A DNA stretch of 60,000 nt from Gammaproteobacteria bacterium (GTDB taxonomy: Bacteria; Pseudomonadota; Gammaproteobacteria; Steroidobacterales; Steroidobacteraceae): assembly GCA_947469285.1 (NCBI GenBank), contig CANIOW010000020.1:1-60000 (forward strand). Reading direction: 5' to 3'. Both the position numbers and the translations under genes were made by a program. This document shows positions 9,286 to 16,956 of this stretch, one piece after another (the first letter of the stretch is position 1; the number at the start of each line of letters is the position of its first letter). The notes under the pieces are model-generated. The model did not search any database and was not told the DNA's origin. It worked only from the letters and a program-made list of their open reading frames with translations.

Positions 9286-10542
9286 TTACCCGAACCGCTC
9301 TGGCGAAAAAGGGTCGAGGCCGACCGCAGGCGCGCGCTCGTCCAGCAGGTCACTGACGAGGCGCCCAGTGCCGGGGGCGAGACTGAGGCCCATCATGGCG
9401 TGGCCGCTGGCCACGATCAGGTTCTGCCAGCGGCGAGTGCGGCCGATATACGGCAAGCCGTCAGGCGTGATGGGGCGCAGACCCTGCCAGGGCGTGATGC
9501 CGGCGAACTGGTCGGGTGTGAACTGCGGCAGGTAGCCGGCCACGTTGCTCACCATTGCCTGGACACGACGCTGCGCTACGGTTTCATTCAGACCAGCCAG
9601 TTCCAGCGTGCCGGCAAAGCGCAGTGTCTGCCCCATTGGGGTGACGGCGATGCGTGCCTCGGCGAGAATGAAACAGGCCTGTGGCAACACCGGCGGGGTG
9701 GGAAGAGTGAGGCTGTACCCTTTGCCCGCCTGGATGGGTAAGCGTAACTGCAGTCCCTGCGTGGTCTCGGGCGTCCACGCGCCGGTGGTCAGGACGAAGG
9801 CGTCAGCGCCCACCACGGCGCCGGTGGTGGTCTGCACCCCGCTGACCTTGCCGCGCGTGGTCACCCAGCGCTTCACGGCTGTGCCCCATTGAAACTCCAC
9901 GCCGGCCTCGGCGAGGGACGTACGCAGGCCCTGGACCAGTGCCTGCGGTGTTAGGTGCGCATCGAGCGTGTGGCGGATGGCGCCCACGGCGCGCATCTGG
10001 AAGCCCGGTTCGCGCGCCTGCAGTGCGCGCGCATCCAGCACTTCCGCCGGGACCCCAAGGCGCTGGGCCTCGGCGGCCAGGCAGGCCTCTTCCTGCAGGG
10101 TATGTTCGTCGCGGCACAGCACATACAGCCCGTGCTGCCGCAGTGCGAAGCGGTTGTGCTGTTCGGTGGCAAGCCGCTGGTAACAGGCCAGGCTGAACAA
10201 GGCCAGATCGCGCAGCGGCAGACGTGCCGCTGTGGCACGCGCGGTGGTCGACGCACGCAGGAAGTCGAAGCCCCAGCGCAGCAGTGCCGGGCTGAGGCGT
10301 GGCCGCAGGTGGATGGGTGCACTGGGGGTGAACATGGACTTCAGCGCCGACCAAGCCATGCCGGGCACGGCCAGTGGCACGAAGTGGCTGGGCACCACCA
10401 TGCCCGCGTTGCCGAGCGAGCAGCCGTCATGGTCGGCCGGTTGCCGTTCGATGAGCGTGACGCGGTGGCCTGACTGTACCGCATAGTGCGCGCAGGCCAG
10501 ACCGATGACTCCACCGCCCACGATGACCACCGTCTTGCCCAT
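9286..10542 (-). CDS. FAD-dependent D-amino acid (D-hydroxyproline) oxidase/dehydrogenase
   Basis: A DAO-family flavoprotein of 418 aa, last gene of the hydroxyproline operon. The Rossmann FAD motif VVIVGGGVIGLACAHYA lies at the very N-terminus, and the C-terminal FAD-contact region reads TPDGLPYIGRT...SGHAMMGLSLAPGTG. By family and context it should oxidise cis-4-hydroxy-D-proline, made by the epimerase upstream, to 1-pyrroline-4-hydroxy-2-carboxylate, passing electrons to the respiratory chain or O2. The ATG at 10542 is preferred to a TTG one codon earlier. It lies 13 nt after the epimerase stop. A generic D-amino acid dehydrogenase (DadA-like) role is the alternative. Confidence 0.85.
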   Translation of the reverse strand: MGKTVVIVGGGVIGLACAHYAVQSGHRVTLIERQPADHDGCSLGNAGMVVPSHFVPLAVPGMAWSALKSMFTPSAPIHLRPRLSPALLRWGFDFLRASTTARATAARLPLRDLALFSLACYQRLATEQHNRFALRQHGLYVLCRDEHTLQEEACLAAEAQRLGVPAEVLDARALQAREPGFQMRAVGAIRHTLDAHLTPQALVQGLRTSLAEAGVEFQWGTAVKRWVTTRGKVSGVQTTTGAVVGADAFVLTTGAWTPETTQGLQLRLPIQAGKGYSLTLPTPPVLPQACFILAEARIAVTPMGQTLRFAGTLELAGLNETVAQRRVQAMVSNVAGYLPQFTPDQFAGITPWQGLRPITPDGLPYIGRTRRWQNLIVASGHAMMGLSLAPGTGRLVSDLLDERAPAVGLDPFSPERFG

Positions 10543-10555
10543 CAAGTAGTGCTGA

Positions 10556-11506
10556 TCATGGCCGCAGGCCGTGACATAGCGGGTCAGCGGCGTCGAGGAT
10601 GAGCGTGGCCTCGGCGTTGACGTAAGCCCGTCCGCTCACGGTCGGCACAATCTGCCCGTCCGCCAGTCGCGTGTAGTGGCCGCTGAAGGTGCTGCCGGTG
10701 ATGCTTTCCTGTACCCAGAGGGCACCCGGCGCCAGTTTGCCATCCGCAGCTAGACAGGCCAGCTTGGCACTGGTGCCGGTTCCGCAGGGCGAGCGGTCAT
10801 AGGCTTTGCCGGGACAGAGCACGAAGTTGCGGCTGTGGGCCTCCGGTGACTGGGCTGGGCCAAACAATTCGATGTGGTCGATCTGGGCACCCGCAGCGCC
10901 CGTGATGCCCTCGCGCACCAGCGCCTCCCGGAGGCGCCAGCTGAAGTGGGTGAGGGCTTCGGTATTGGCGAGGGTGAGTGTCTGGCCATGCTCTTGCACC
11001 AGAAAGAACCAGTTGCCACCAAAGGCGACATCGCCGGTTACTGGGCCATGGTCGGTCACCTGCACCGTCACGCCGCGGGCATGACGCCAGGCGGGAATGT
11101 TGCGTACCGCTACTTCACCTGAGGGCAGCAGGGTGGTGGTCACCACGCCCACGGGGGTCTCGATGCGATGTTCCCCGGGCGTCAGGCGGCCGAGCCAGGC
11201 GAGGGTGGCGATGAGTCCGATGGTGCCGTGGCCGCACATGCCCAGGTAGCCGACGTTGTTAAAAAAAATGACGCCGGTGGTACAGGTGGGATCGGTCGGT
11301 GGTGTCAGTAAGGCACCCACCATTACGTCACTGCCGCGTGGTTCGTTCACCACGGCGGAGCGAAACCCGTCATGGTGTTCCCGCAGCTGTAATACGCGTG
11401 CGGCGAGTGTGCCCTGCAACAGTGGGCCGCCGTCGATGACGAGCCGTGTGGGCTCCCCTCCTGTGTGTGAATCCACCACGCGTACGCGCTGCACGGTCTG
11501 CGTCAT
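10556..11506 (-). CDS. 4-hydroxyproline 2-epimerase (proline racemase family)
   Basis: Converts trans-4-hydroxy-L-proline to cis-4-hydroxy-D-proline, the entry step of hydroxyproline catabolism. The 316-aa protein has the two-base mechanism residues of racemases and epimerases: Cys91 in MCGHGTIG and Cys241 in SPCGTGTSA. Members that act as 3-hydroxyproline dehydratases carry Thr in place of the second Cys, or Ser/Thr in place of the first, so Cys/Cys supports epimerase or racemase. The start at 11506 is set by AGGAGG (11514-11519 on the minus strand). It is 26 nt downstream of the deaminase gene and 13 nt upstream of the oxidase gene. Confidence 0.9.
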   Translation of the reverse strand: MTQTVQRVRVVDSHTGGEPTRLVIDGGPLLQGTLAARVLQLREHHDGFRSAVVNEPRGSDVMVGALLTPPTDPTCTTGVIFFNNVGYLGMCGHGTIGLIATLAWLGRLTPGEHRIETPVGVVTTTLLPSGEVAVRNIPAWRHARGVTVQVTDHGPVTGDVAFGGNWFFLVQEHGQTLTLANTEALTHFSWRLREALVREGITGAAGAQIDHIELFGPAQSPEAHSRNFVLCPGKAYDRSPCGTGTSAKLACLAADGKLAPGALWVQESITGSTFSGHYTRLADGQIVPTVSGRAYVNAEATLILDAADPLCHGLRP

Positions 11507-11532
11507 CGGCAAGCCTCCTGGGGTTGCGTGAA

Positions 11533-12477
11533 TCAGCGGGCCGGTTTGGCCGCCTTGCGTGGCTTGGGTGGCAGGCGCGGGCGTGCGGCAATGCCCGCTT
11601 CGATGATACCGAGGATGCGCTTGCGCTCCGCACCGGTGAGCGGCAAGCGCGGTGCGCGCACCCACTCGCTGCCAAGGCCCACGCACTGGATGGCCAGCTT
11701 GATGTACTGCACGAACTTCACGGGGATATCGAGGTGCAGCAGGGGCGTGAACCAGCGGTAGAGTGCCAGTGCTTCGGCGTGGCGACCGGCCAGCGCCAGG
11801 TCCCAGAGACGCTGGTTTTCTTCAGGGAAGGCCAAGCCCATGCCGGCAATCCAGCCGTCGATGCCGAGCGTCACGCTTTCCAGTGTCAGGTCGTCGACCC
11901 CACAGAACAACCGATAGCGGTCACCCACCAGATTGCGCAGGTCGGTGATGCGACGCACATCGCCGGAAGATTCCTTGATGGCGACAAAGTTTGGTACATC
12001 CGCCAGTTCGGCGAACATGGTCGGGGTAATGTCGACGCTGTAGGCCAGCGGATTGTTGTAGCAGATGATGCCAAGACCGGTGGATTTCGCCACGGTGCGG
12101 TAATGCGTCACGGTTTCGCGGGCGTCAGCGCGGTACACCATGGCCGGCAGGACCATTAGGCCCTGGGCGCCGAGTTTTTCCATGTCACGCGCATAGCGGC
12201 AGGCGGCGGCGGTACTGGTTTCGATGACGCCGGAAATCACGGGCACACGCCCACGAGTCACCTCTAGGGCTGCGGCGACTACTTGGCGTTTTTCCGCGGG
12301 TTCCAGCGTGATGTTCTCACCGAGGGACCCCAGCATCACCAGCCCAGCCACCCCGGATTTGAGTAACACCTCCAGATGGCGCTGCATCGCGTCCAGATCC
12401 AACGACTGGTCGCGGTGGAACTGGGTCGTGACTGCGGGGAAGACATCGCGCCAGGCGCAGGGCATCGGAGCAGGCAT
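11533..12477 (-). CDS. DHDPS-family protein, probable 1-pyrroline-4-hydroxy-2-carboxylate deaminase
   Basis: A 314-aa aldolase-fold (TIM barrel) protein of the dihydrodipicolinate synthase family. The catalytic Tyr in IICYNNP and the Schiff-base Lys in VAIKESSGD are present. In hydroxyproline operons this family member deaminates and dehydrates the oxidase product to 2-oxoglutarate semialdehyde. The role is assigned from its place next to the epimerase and oxidase genes; dihydrodipicolinate synthase itself is less likely. The ATG at 12477 is preceded by AAGGAT; an upstream in-frame start at 12513 would add 12 residues. A basic Pro/Lys-rich tail (RPRLPPKPRKAAKPAR) is unusual. Confidence 0.83.
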   Translation of the reverse strand: MPAPMPCAWRDVFPAVTTQFHRDQSLDLDAMQRHLEVLLKSGVAGLVMLGSLGENITLEPAEKRQVVAAALEVTRGRVPVISGVIETSTAAACRYARDMEKLGAQGLMVLPAMVYRADARETVTHYRTVAKSTGLGIICYNNPLAYSVDITPTMFAELADVPNFVAIKESSGDVRRITDLRNLVGDRYRLFCGVDDLTLESVTLGIDGWIAGMGLAFPEENQRLWDLALAGRHAEALALYRWFTPLLHLDIPVKFVQYIKLAIQCVGLGSEWVRAPRLPLTGAERKRILGIIEAGIAARPRLPPKPRKAAKPAR

Positions 12478-12570
12478 GTAGGGATCCTTGGGGTGAGCGG
12501 AGGTCTGCTGCAAGATGGAGGGGAGCAGTGTAGCGGGGACACGGCGCGGAATCAGTTATTCTTGGCCGGC
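12478..12570. promoter_or_regulatory. Divergent promoter region, hydroxyproline operon / LacI regulator
   Basis: These 93 bp separate the two divergent start codons, so both promoters and the operator of the LacI-type regulator should lie here. A loose dyad CTGCT...AGCAG is visible around 12508-12530, but no convincing symmetric LacI operator. The assignment is by position only. Confidence 0.4.
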
Positions 12571-13608
12571 ATGGAAGACCGCACCAAAGCTGCTGCCACG
12601 ATGGCGGAGATCGCCCGCATTGCTGGCGTCTCCGTTTCAACGGTGTCGCGCGCACTGTCGGGCAGTACGCTCGTGGCCAGTGCCAAGCGGGAGGAAATCT
12701 TGCAGCTGGCACGGGACAGCGGCTATGCGGTGCACCCCAAGGCGCGCCAGTTGCGCCTGAAGCGTACGCAAACGCTCGGCATTATTATTCCCCTTGGGCA
12801 CGAGTCCGCGCAGTCGCTCACGGATCCTTTTTTAAGCCAGCTACTGCTGCAGCTCGTCGAAGAAATCACCCTGCGCGGCTATGGGGTACTGTTGCAAAAG
12901 CTGCTGTCACCCGCCCCTGACTGGCTGGCGCAGCTGGTCTCCAGTGGGCGTGCGGATGGCTTTATTGTGGTGGGTCAAAGCGACGAGCGAGAGGTGTTGC
13001 AGGCGGTGGCGGAAGTCTATCTGCCGCTCGTCGTCTGGGGCGGGCGCTGGGAGGGCGATCGCTACTGCACGGTCGGCACCGACCACCGCGCCGGCGGCCG
13101 TGCCGTGACCCGTCACTTGATCGACCGCGGTCGCCGTCAGCTGGTGTTTCTGGGTAGCCGGCGTCCGCCCGAGATTGGGTTGCGGTATGCCGGCTATGTA
13201 GAGGCGCTGAACGAAGCCTCCCAGTCGCTGGCCGGCCTGGCGCCACCCCGCGCGGTGGAGACGCGGCTCACCATGAATGGCGCCGATGATGCGGTGCGCG
13301 AGCTGATCGCCAGCGGCGTGACTTTCGACGCCTTGGTGTGCGCTACCGATGTCATCGCCTTCGGTGCGCTGCGGGCGCTGGCGGCCGCTGGCCGAACGGT
13401 GCCTGGGGAGGTGGCGGTCACCGGTTACGACGACCTGCCGCTGGCCAGCAAGGCGAACCCGCCGCTGACCACCATTCGGCAAGACGTGGCGCTGGCGGCG
13501 GCAACGATGGTGGAGCGTCTGTTTCGCCGCATGGACGGGCATGACCTGCCGTCCGTGACTTTGCCCACGGAGCTGGTGGTCCGTGAATCGTCAGGCGACG
13601 TGGGCTAG
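12571..13608 (+). CDS. LacI-family transcriptional regulator
   Basis: A 345-aa repressor: an N-terminal helix-turn-helix with hinge (MAEIARIAGVSVSTVSRALSG, about residues 11-31), then a periplasmic-binding-protein-like effector domain starting at TLGIIIP and including the VAVTGYDDLPLASKANPPLTT signature. It is divergent from the hydroxyproline genes, 93 bp away, so it most likely controls them in response to hydroxyproline or an intermediate. LacI-type control of hydroxyproline genes is less usual than the AraC, GntR or IclR types I associate with this pathway. The ATG at 12571 is chosen; another in-frame ATG lies at 12601. No strong Shine-Dalgarno sequence is visible. Confidence 0.85.
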   Translation: MEDRTKAAATMAEIARIAGVSVSTVSRALSGSTLVASAKREEILQLARDSGYAVHPKARQLRLKRTQTLGIIIPLGHESAQSLTDPFLSQLLLQLVEEITLRGYGVLLQKLLSPAPDWLAQLVSSGRADGFIVVGQSDEREVLQAVAEVYLPLVVWGGRWEGDRYCTVGTDHRAGGRAVTRHLIDRGRRQLVFLGSRRPPEIGLRYAGYVEALNEASQSLAGLAPPRAVETRLTMNGADDAVRELIASGVTFDALVCATDVIAFGALRALAAAGRTVPGEVAVTGYDDLPLASKANPPLTTIRQDVALAAATMVERLFRRMDGHDLPSVTLPTELVVRESSGDVG

Positions 13609-13754
13609 CTGGATGACGCAGCGTCGAGCCGTCGTCGTCGCCGCGCTCAAAATCGCCTTGCTTATGCAGAAAAAAGATCGCGCTATGCAGCGTCTGGTTC
13701 GGGTTTTCCTGCGCCCGTAGAGTGCGCACTCGCTGGTCGGTTGCAGTAGACTAA

Positions 13755-13783
13755 CGAGGTGAAAATGGTTTTGGGGAACCTCG
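13755..13783 (+). promoter_or_regulatory. Hairpin enclosing the ribosome-binding site of the formaldehyde dehydrogenase gene
   Basis: CGAGGT (13755-13760) can pair with ACCTCG (13778-13783), ending one base before the ATG. The presumed Shine-Dalgarno sequence GGGGA (13773-13777) lies within the 17-nt loop. Folding is possible but short-armed, so a regulatory role is speculative. Confidence 0.3.
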
Positions 13784-13784
13784 C

Positions 13785-14894
13785 ATGAAGACCCGTGCCG
13801 CTGTCGCCTTCGCTGCCAATCAGCCGCTCGAGATCGTTGAGGTGGATCTAGAAGGTCCGCGTGCCGGTGAAGTGCTGGTGGAAATCATGGCCACGGGCGT
13901 CTGCCACACGGACGAGTTCACCCGCTCCGGTGCCGATCCAGAGGGCTTGTTCCCGGTCATTTTTGGGCATGAAGGCGCCGGTATCGTGCGCGACGTCGGT
14001 CCGGGGGTGAAGGGCCTGAAACCCGGCGATCACGTCATCCCGCTGTACACGCCCGAATGCCGTGAATGCAAAAGCTGCACCTCCCAGAAAACCAACCTGT
14101 GCACGGCGATTCGCACCACGCAGGGCCAGGGGGTCATGCCGGACGGCACCAGCCGCTTTTCGCTGAACGGCCGCAAAATCCACCACTACATGGGTTGCTC
14201 GACCTTCGCCAATTTCACGGTGCTGCCGGAGATTGCGCTCGCCAAGATCCGCGAAGATGCGCCGTTCGAGAAGGTTTGCTACATCGGTTGCGGTGTTACT
14301 ACCGGCATCGGCGCCGTCATCAACACCGCCAAGGTAGAACCGGGCGCCAATGTGGTGGTGTTCGGTTTGGGTGGTATCGGCCTGAATGTGGTGCAGGGCG
14401 CGCGCATGGCGGGCGCTAACATGATTATCGGCGTGGACCTTAACCCGGGGCGCGAGGCCTTGGCTCGAAAGTTCGGCCTGACGCATTTCGTCAATCCGCA
14501 GACTATCGACGGCGATCTGGTGCAACACTTGGTTGCGCTGACGGGCGGCGGTGCGGACTACAGTTTCGAGTGTGTCGGCAACACCACCCTGATGCGTCAG
14601 GCGCTCGAGTGTTGTCACCGCGGTTGGGGTGAGAGCATCATCATCGGCGTCGCCGGCGCTGGGCAAGAAATTAGCACCCGTCCGTTCCAGCTTGTCACCG
14701 GGCGCGTCTGGAAAGGCACTGCCTTTGGCGGTGCGCGTGGGCGCACCGACGTGCCGCGCATCGTCGACTGGTATATGGACGGCAAGATCAATATCGACGA
14801 CCTCATCACGCATGTATTGCCGCTCGAACGCATCAACGAGGCCTTTGACCTCATGCATGCCGGCACCAGCATCCGTACCGTTGTGACCTTCTGA
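13785..14894 (+). CDS. frmA: S-(hydroxymethyl)glutathione dehydrogenase / class III alcohol dehydrogenase
   Basis: Zinc- and NAD-dependent oxidation of S-hydroxymethylglutathione (formaldehyde plus glutathione) to S-formylglutathione, in the cytoplasm. The 369-aa protein has the catalytic-zinc motifs GVCHTDEF and GHEGAGIV, the structural-zinc cysteines in [15 protein letters not shown], and the NAD Rossmann motif [12 protein letters not shown]. It heads an operon with formate dehydrogenase genes starting 11 nt downstream, joining formaldehyde oxidation to formate oxidation. S-formylglutathione hydrolase (frmB/fghA), the step between, is not in the window. Confidence 0.95.
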   Translation: MKTRAAVAFAANQPLEIVEVDLEGPRAGEVLVEIMATGVCHTDEFTRSGADPEGLFPVIFGHEGAGIVRDVGPGVKGLKPGDHVIPLYTPECRECKSCTSQKTNLCTAIRTTQGQGVMPDGTSRFSLNGRKIHHYMGCSTFANFTVLPEIALAKIREDAPFEKVCYIGCGVTTGIGAVINTAKVEPGANVVVFGLGGIGLNVVQGARMAGANMIIGVDLNPGREALARKFGLTHFVNPQTIDGDLVQHLVALTGGGADYSFECVGNTTLMRQALECCHRGWGESIIIGVAGAGQEISTRPFQLVTGRVWKGTAFGGARGRTDVPRIVDWYMDGKINIDDLITHVLPLERINEAFDLMHAGTSIRTVVTF

Positions 14895-14905
14895 AGTAAA
14901 CCCGT

Positions 14906-15400
14906 ATGACAGAAAACGCCATTCCTGCCGCGGTCACCGCGGCGGTTGCTGAAGTCGGTCCCCAGCCAGGGCCGTTGTTGGAAGTGTTGCACGCAGTGCA
15001 GCGGCGCCTAGGGTGCGTGCCGGAAGGCGCCATCCCGCTCATTGCCACGGCGCTGAATCTATCGCGTGCCGAGGTGCATGGCACGGTCACGTTCTACCAC
15101 CACTTCCGGCGCACGCCACCTGGCCGGTGGGTGGTGCAGATCTGCCGTGCCGAGGCCTGCCTCGCCATGGGCGGCGACGCCATCGCGGCGCACGCGGAAA
15201 AATATCTGGGCGTCTCCATGGAGCATGGCGCCGTGACCAGCGCCGATGGTCGCGTGACGCTGGAGCCGGTCTATTGTTTGGGGTTGTGCGCGCAGTCGCC
15301 GGCCGCTCTCGTCGATGACGAGCCGCAGGTACACCTGACGCCTGAGAGCGTGGTGGCCTTGCTGGCCGGCCTGGGTGTTGCAGAAGGCGGCAGCGTATGA
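14906..15400 (+). CDS. fdsG: NAD-dependent formate dehydrogenase gamma subunit (NuoE-like)
   Basis: A 164-aa [2Fe-2S] subunit of the soluble molybdenum formate dehydrogenase. The thioredoxin-like fold of the NuoE family carries its cluster ligands at Cys80, Cys85, Cys124 and Cys128 (ICRAEAC...YCLGLC). It shuttles electrons within the diaphorase module formed with the next subunit. It starts 11 nt after the formaldehyde dehydrogenase stop, and its stop overlaps the fdsB start by 4 nt (ATGA), indicating coupled translation. Confidence 0.92.
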   Translation: MTENAIPAAVTAAVAEVGPQPGPLLEVLHAVQRRLGCVPEGAIPLIATALNLSRAEVHGTVTFYHHFRRTPPGRWVVQICRAEACLAMGGDAIAAHAEKYLGVSMEHGAVTSADGRVTLEPVYCLGLCAQSPAALVDDEPQVHLTPESVVALLAGLGVAEGGSV

Positions 15401-16956
15401 GCCTGAAAGTCTATGTGCCGCGCGATGCCGCGGCACTCGCGGTGGGCGCAGATGCGGTGGTGGCCGCCATTGCCCGTGAAGCCGCCGCCCGTGGGGTGGT
15501 GGTCGAGGTGGTACGCAACGGTTCACGTGGCTTGCTGTGGCTGGAAACGCTGCTGGAAGTGGTCACCAGCAGCGGGCGCGTGGCCTACGGCCCGGTGAAG
15601 GCCGCGGACGTGCCGGGTCTGTTCGCCGCTGGCGTGTTCGCGGCGGAAGTGGCCGCCAGCAGTCAGGCGCACCCGTTGTGCCACGGTCTGACCGAAGCCA
15701 TTCCATATTTTGCGCGGCAAACGCGCCTGACCTTCGCGCGGGTGGGAGTCACCGACCCGTTGTCGTTGCAGGACTATGCGGCCCACGGTGGTCTGGTGGG
15801 GCTGCGGCAGGCGCTCAGCTTGACCCCGGCCGATATCGTGCAACAAGTGACGGACAGCGGCCTGCGTGGCCGTGGGGGTGCGGCCTTTCCGGCAGGCATC
15901 AAGTGGAAGACGGTGCTCGACCAGTCGGCGCCACAGAAATACATCACTTGCAATGCCGATGAAGGCGACTCGGGTACGTTTGCGGACCGCATGCTGATGG
16001 AAGGCGATCCGTTCACCTTGCTGGAAGGCATGGCTATCGCGGGTCTCGCTACCGGCGCCACGCACGGCTACATCTACCTGCGTGCTGAATACCCGCATGC
16101 CCACCGCGCCTTGAACGAAGCCATTCGTCGCGCACGGGCCGCTGGCTGGCTGGGCACGGATGTGCTCGGCAGTGGGCGGGTCTTCGATATTGAAGTGCGG
16201 CTGGGCGCTGGTGCGTACATCTGCGGTGAGGAAACCTCGATGCTGGAAAGCCTCGAAGGACGCCGTGGCGAAGTGCGTGTACGTCCGCCGCTGCCCGCCA
16301 TTAAGGGCTTGTTCGGTTGCCCCACAGTGGTGAACAACGTCATTACTTTGGCCACCGTGCCCGTCATTCTGGCGCGTGGCGCGCCGTTCTATCGCGACTT
16401 CGGCACGGGTCGTTCGCGGGGGACTTTACCCATGCAGTTGGCCGGCAACATTGCGCATGGCGGCCTCGTGGAAATCGCCTTCGGTGGCACCCTCCGTGAG
16501 CTGCTCTACGACTTCGGCGGTGGCACTGCCAGTGGCCGCCCGATGCGCGCGGTGCAGATCGGCGGTCCGCTTGGTGCCTACGTGCCGGCGTCGCAGTTCG
16601 ACCTGGCGATGGACTACGAGGTGATGGCAGCGGCCGGTGCCATGGTGGGTCATGGCGGGTTCGTGGCCTTTGATGACGCCGCTAACCTGCCGCGGCTGGC
16701 GCGCCACGCGTTGGCGTTCTGCGCCCATGAAAGCTGCGGCAAGTGCACGCCGTGTCGCATTGGTTCCACGCGGGGCGTGGAGCTGATGGACCAAGTGATT
16801 GCCGGCGAACAGCGCGAGGCCAATCTCGAACTGCTGAGCGAACTACTCGAGACGATGCAATACGGCTCGCTGTGCGGCTTGGGCGGCATGACGCCGTTCC
16901 CGGTCCGCAGCCTATTGCAACATTTTCCGGAGGACTTCCGCGATGTACAGCATTGA
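15397..16956 (+). CDS. fdsB: NAD-dependent formate dehydrogenase beta subunit (NuoF-like diaphorase)
   Basis: A 519-aa FMN- and NAD-binding subunit that passes formate-derived electrons to NAD+. An N-terminal thioredoxin-like part (about 1-110) precedes the NuoF domain with GLRGRGGAAFPAGIKW, the FMN/NADH loop CNADEGDSGTF and GAGAYICGEETSML. The [4Fe-4S] ligands sit in SCGKCTPCRIGSTRG, with a fourth Cys about 40 residues later. It overlaps fdsG by 4 nt and fdsA by 14 nt. Confidence 0.94.
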   Translation: MSLKVYVPRDAAALAVGADAVVAAIAREAAARGVVVEVVRNGSRGLLWLETLLEVVTSSGRVAYGPVKAADVPGLFAAGVFAAEVAASSQAHPLCHGLTEAIPYFARQTRLTFARVGVTDPLSLQDYAAHGGLVGLRQALSLTPADIVQQVTDSGLRGRGGAAFPAGIKWKTVLDQSAPQKYITCNADEGDSGTFADRMLMEGDPFTLLEGMAIAGLATGATHGYIYLRAEYPHAHRALNEAIRRARAAGWLGTDVLGSGRVFDIEVRLGAGAYICGEETSMLESLEGRRGEVRVRPPLPAIKGLFGCPTVVNNVITLATVPVILARGAPFYRDFGTGRSRGTLPMQLAGNIAHGGLVEIAFGGTLRELLYDFGGGTASGRPMRAVQIGGPLGAYVPASQFDLAMDYEVMAAAGAMVGHGGFVAFDDAANLPRLARHALAFCAHESCGKCTPCRIGSTRGVELMDQVIAGEQREANLELLSELLETMQYGSLCGLGGMTPFPVRSLLQHFPEDFRDVQH

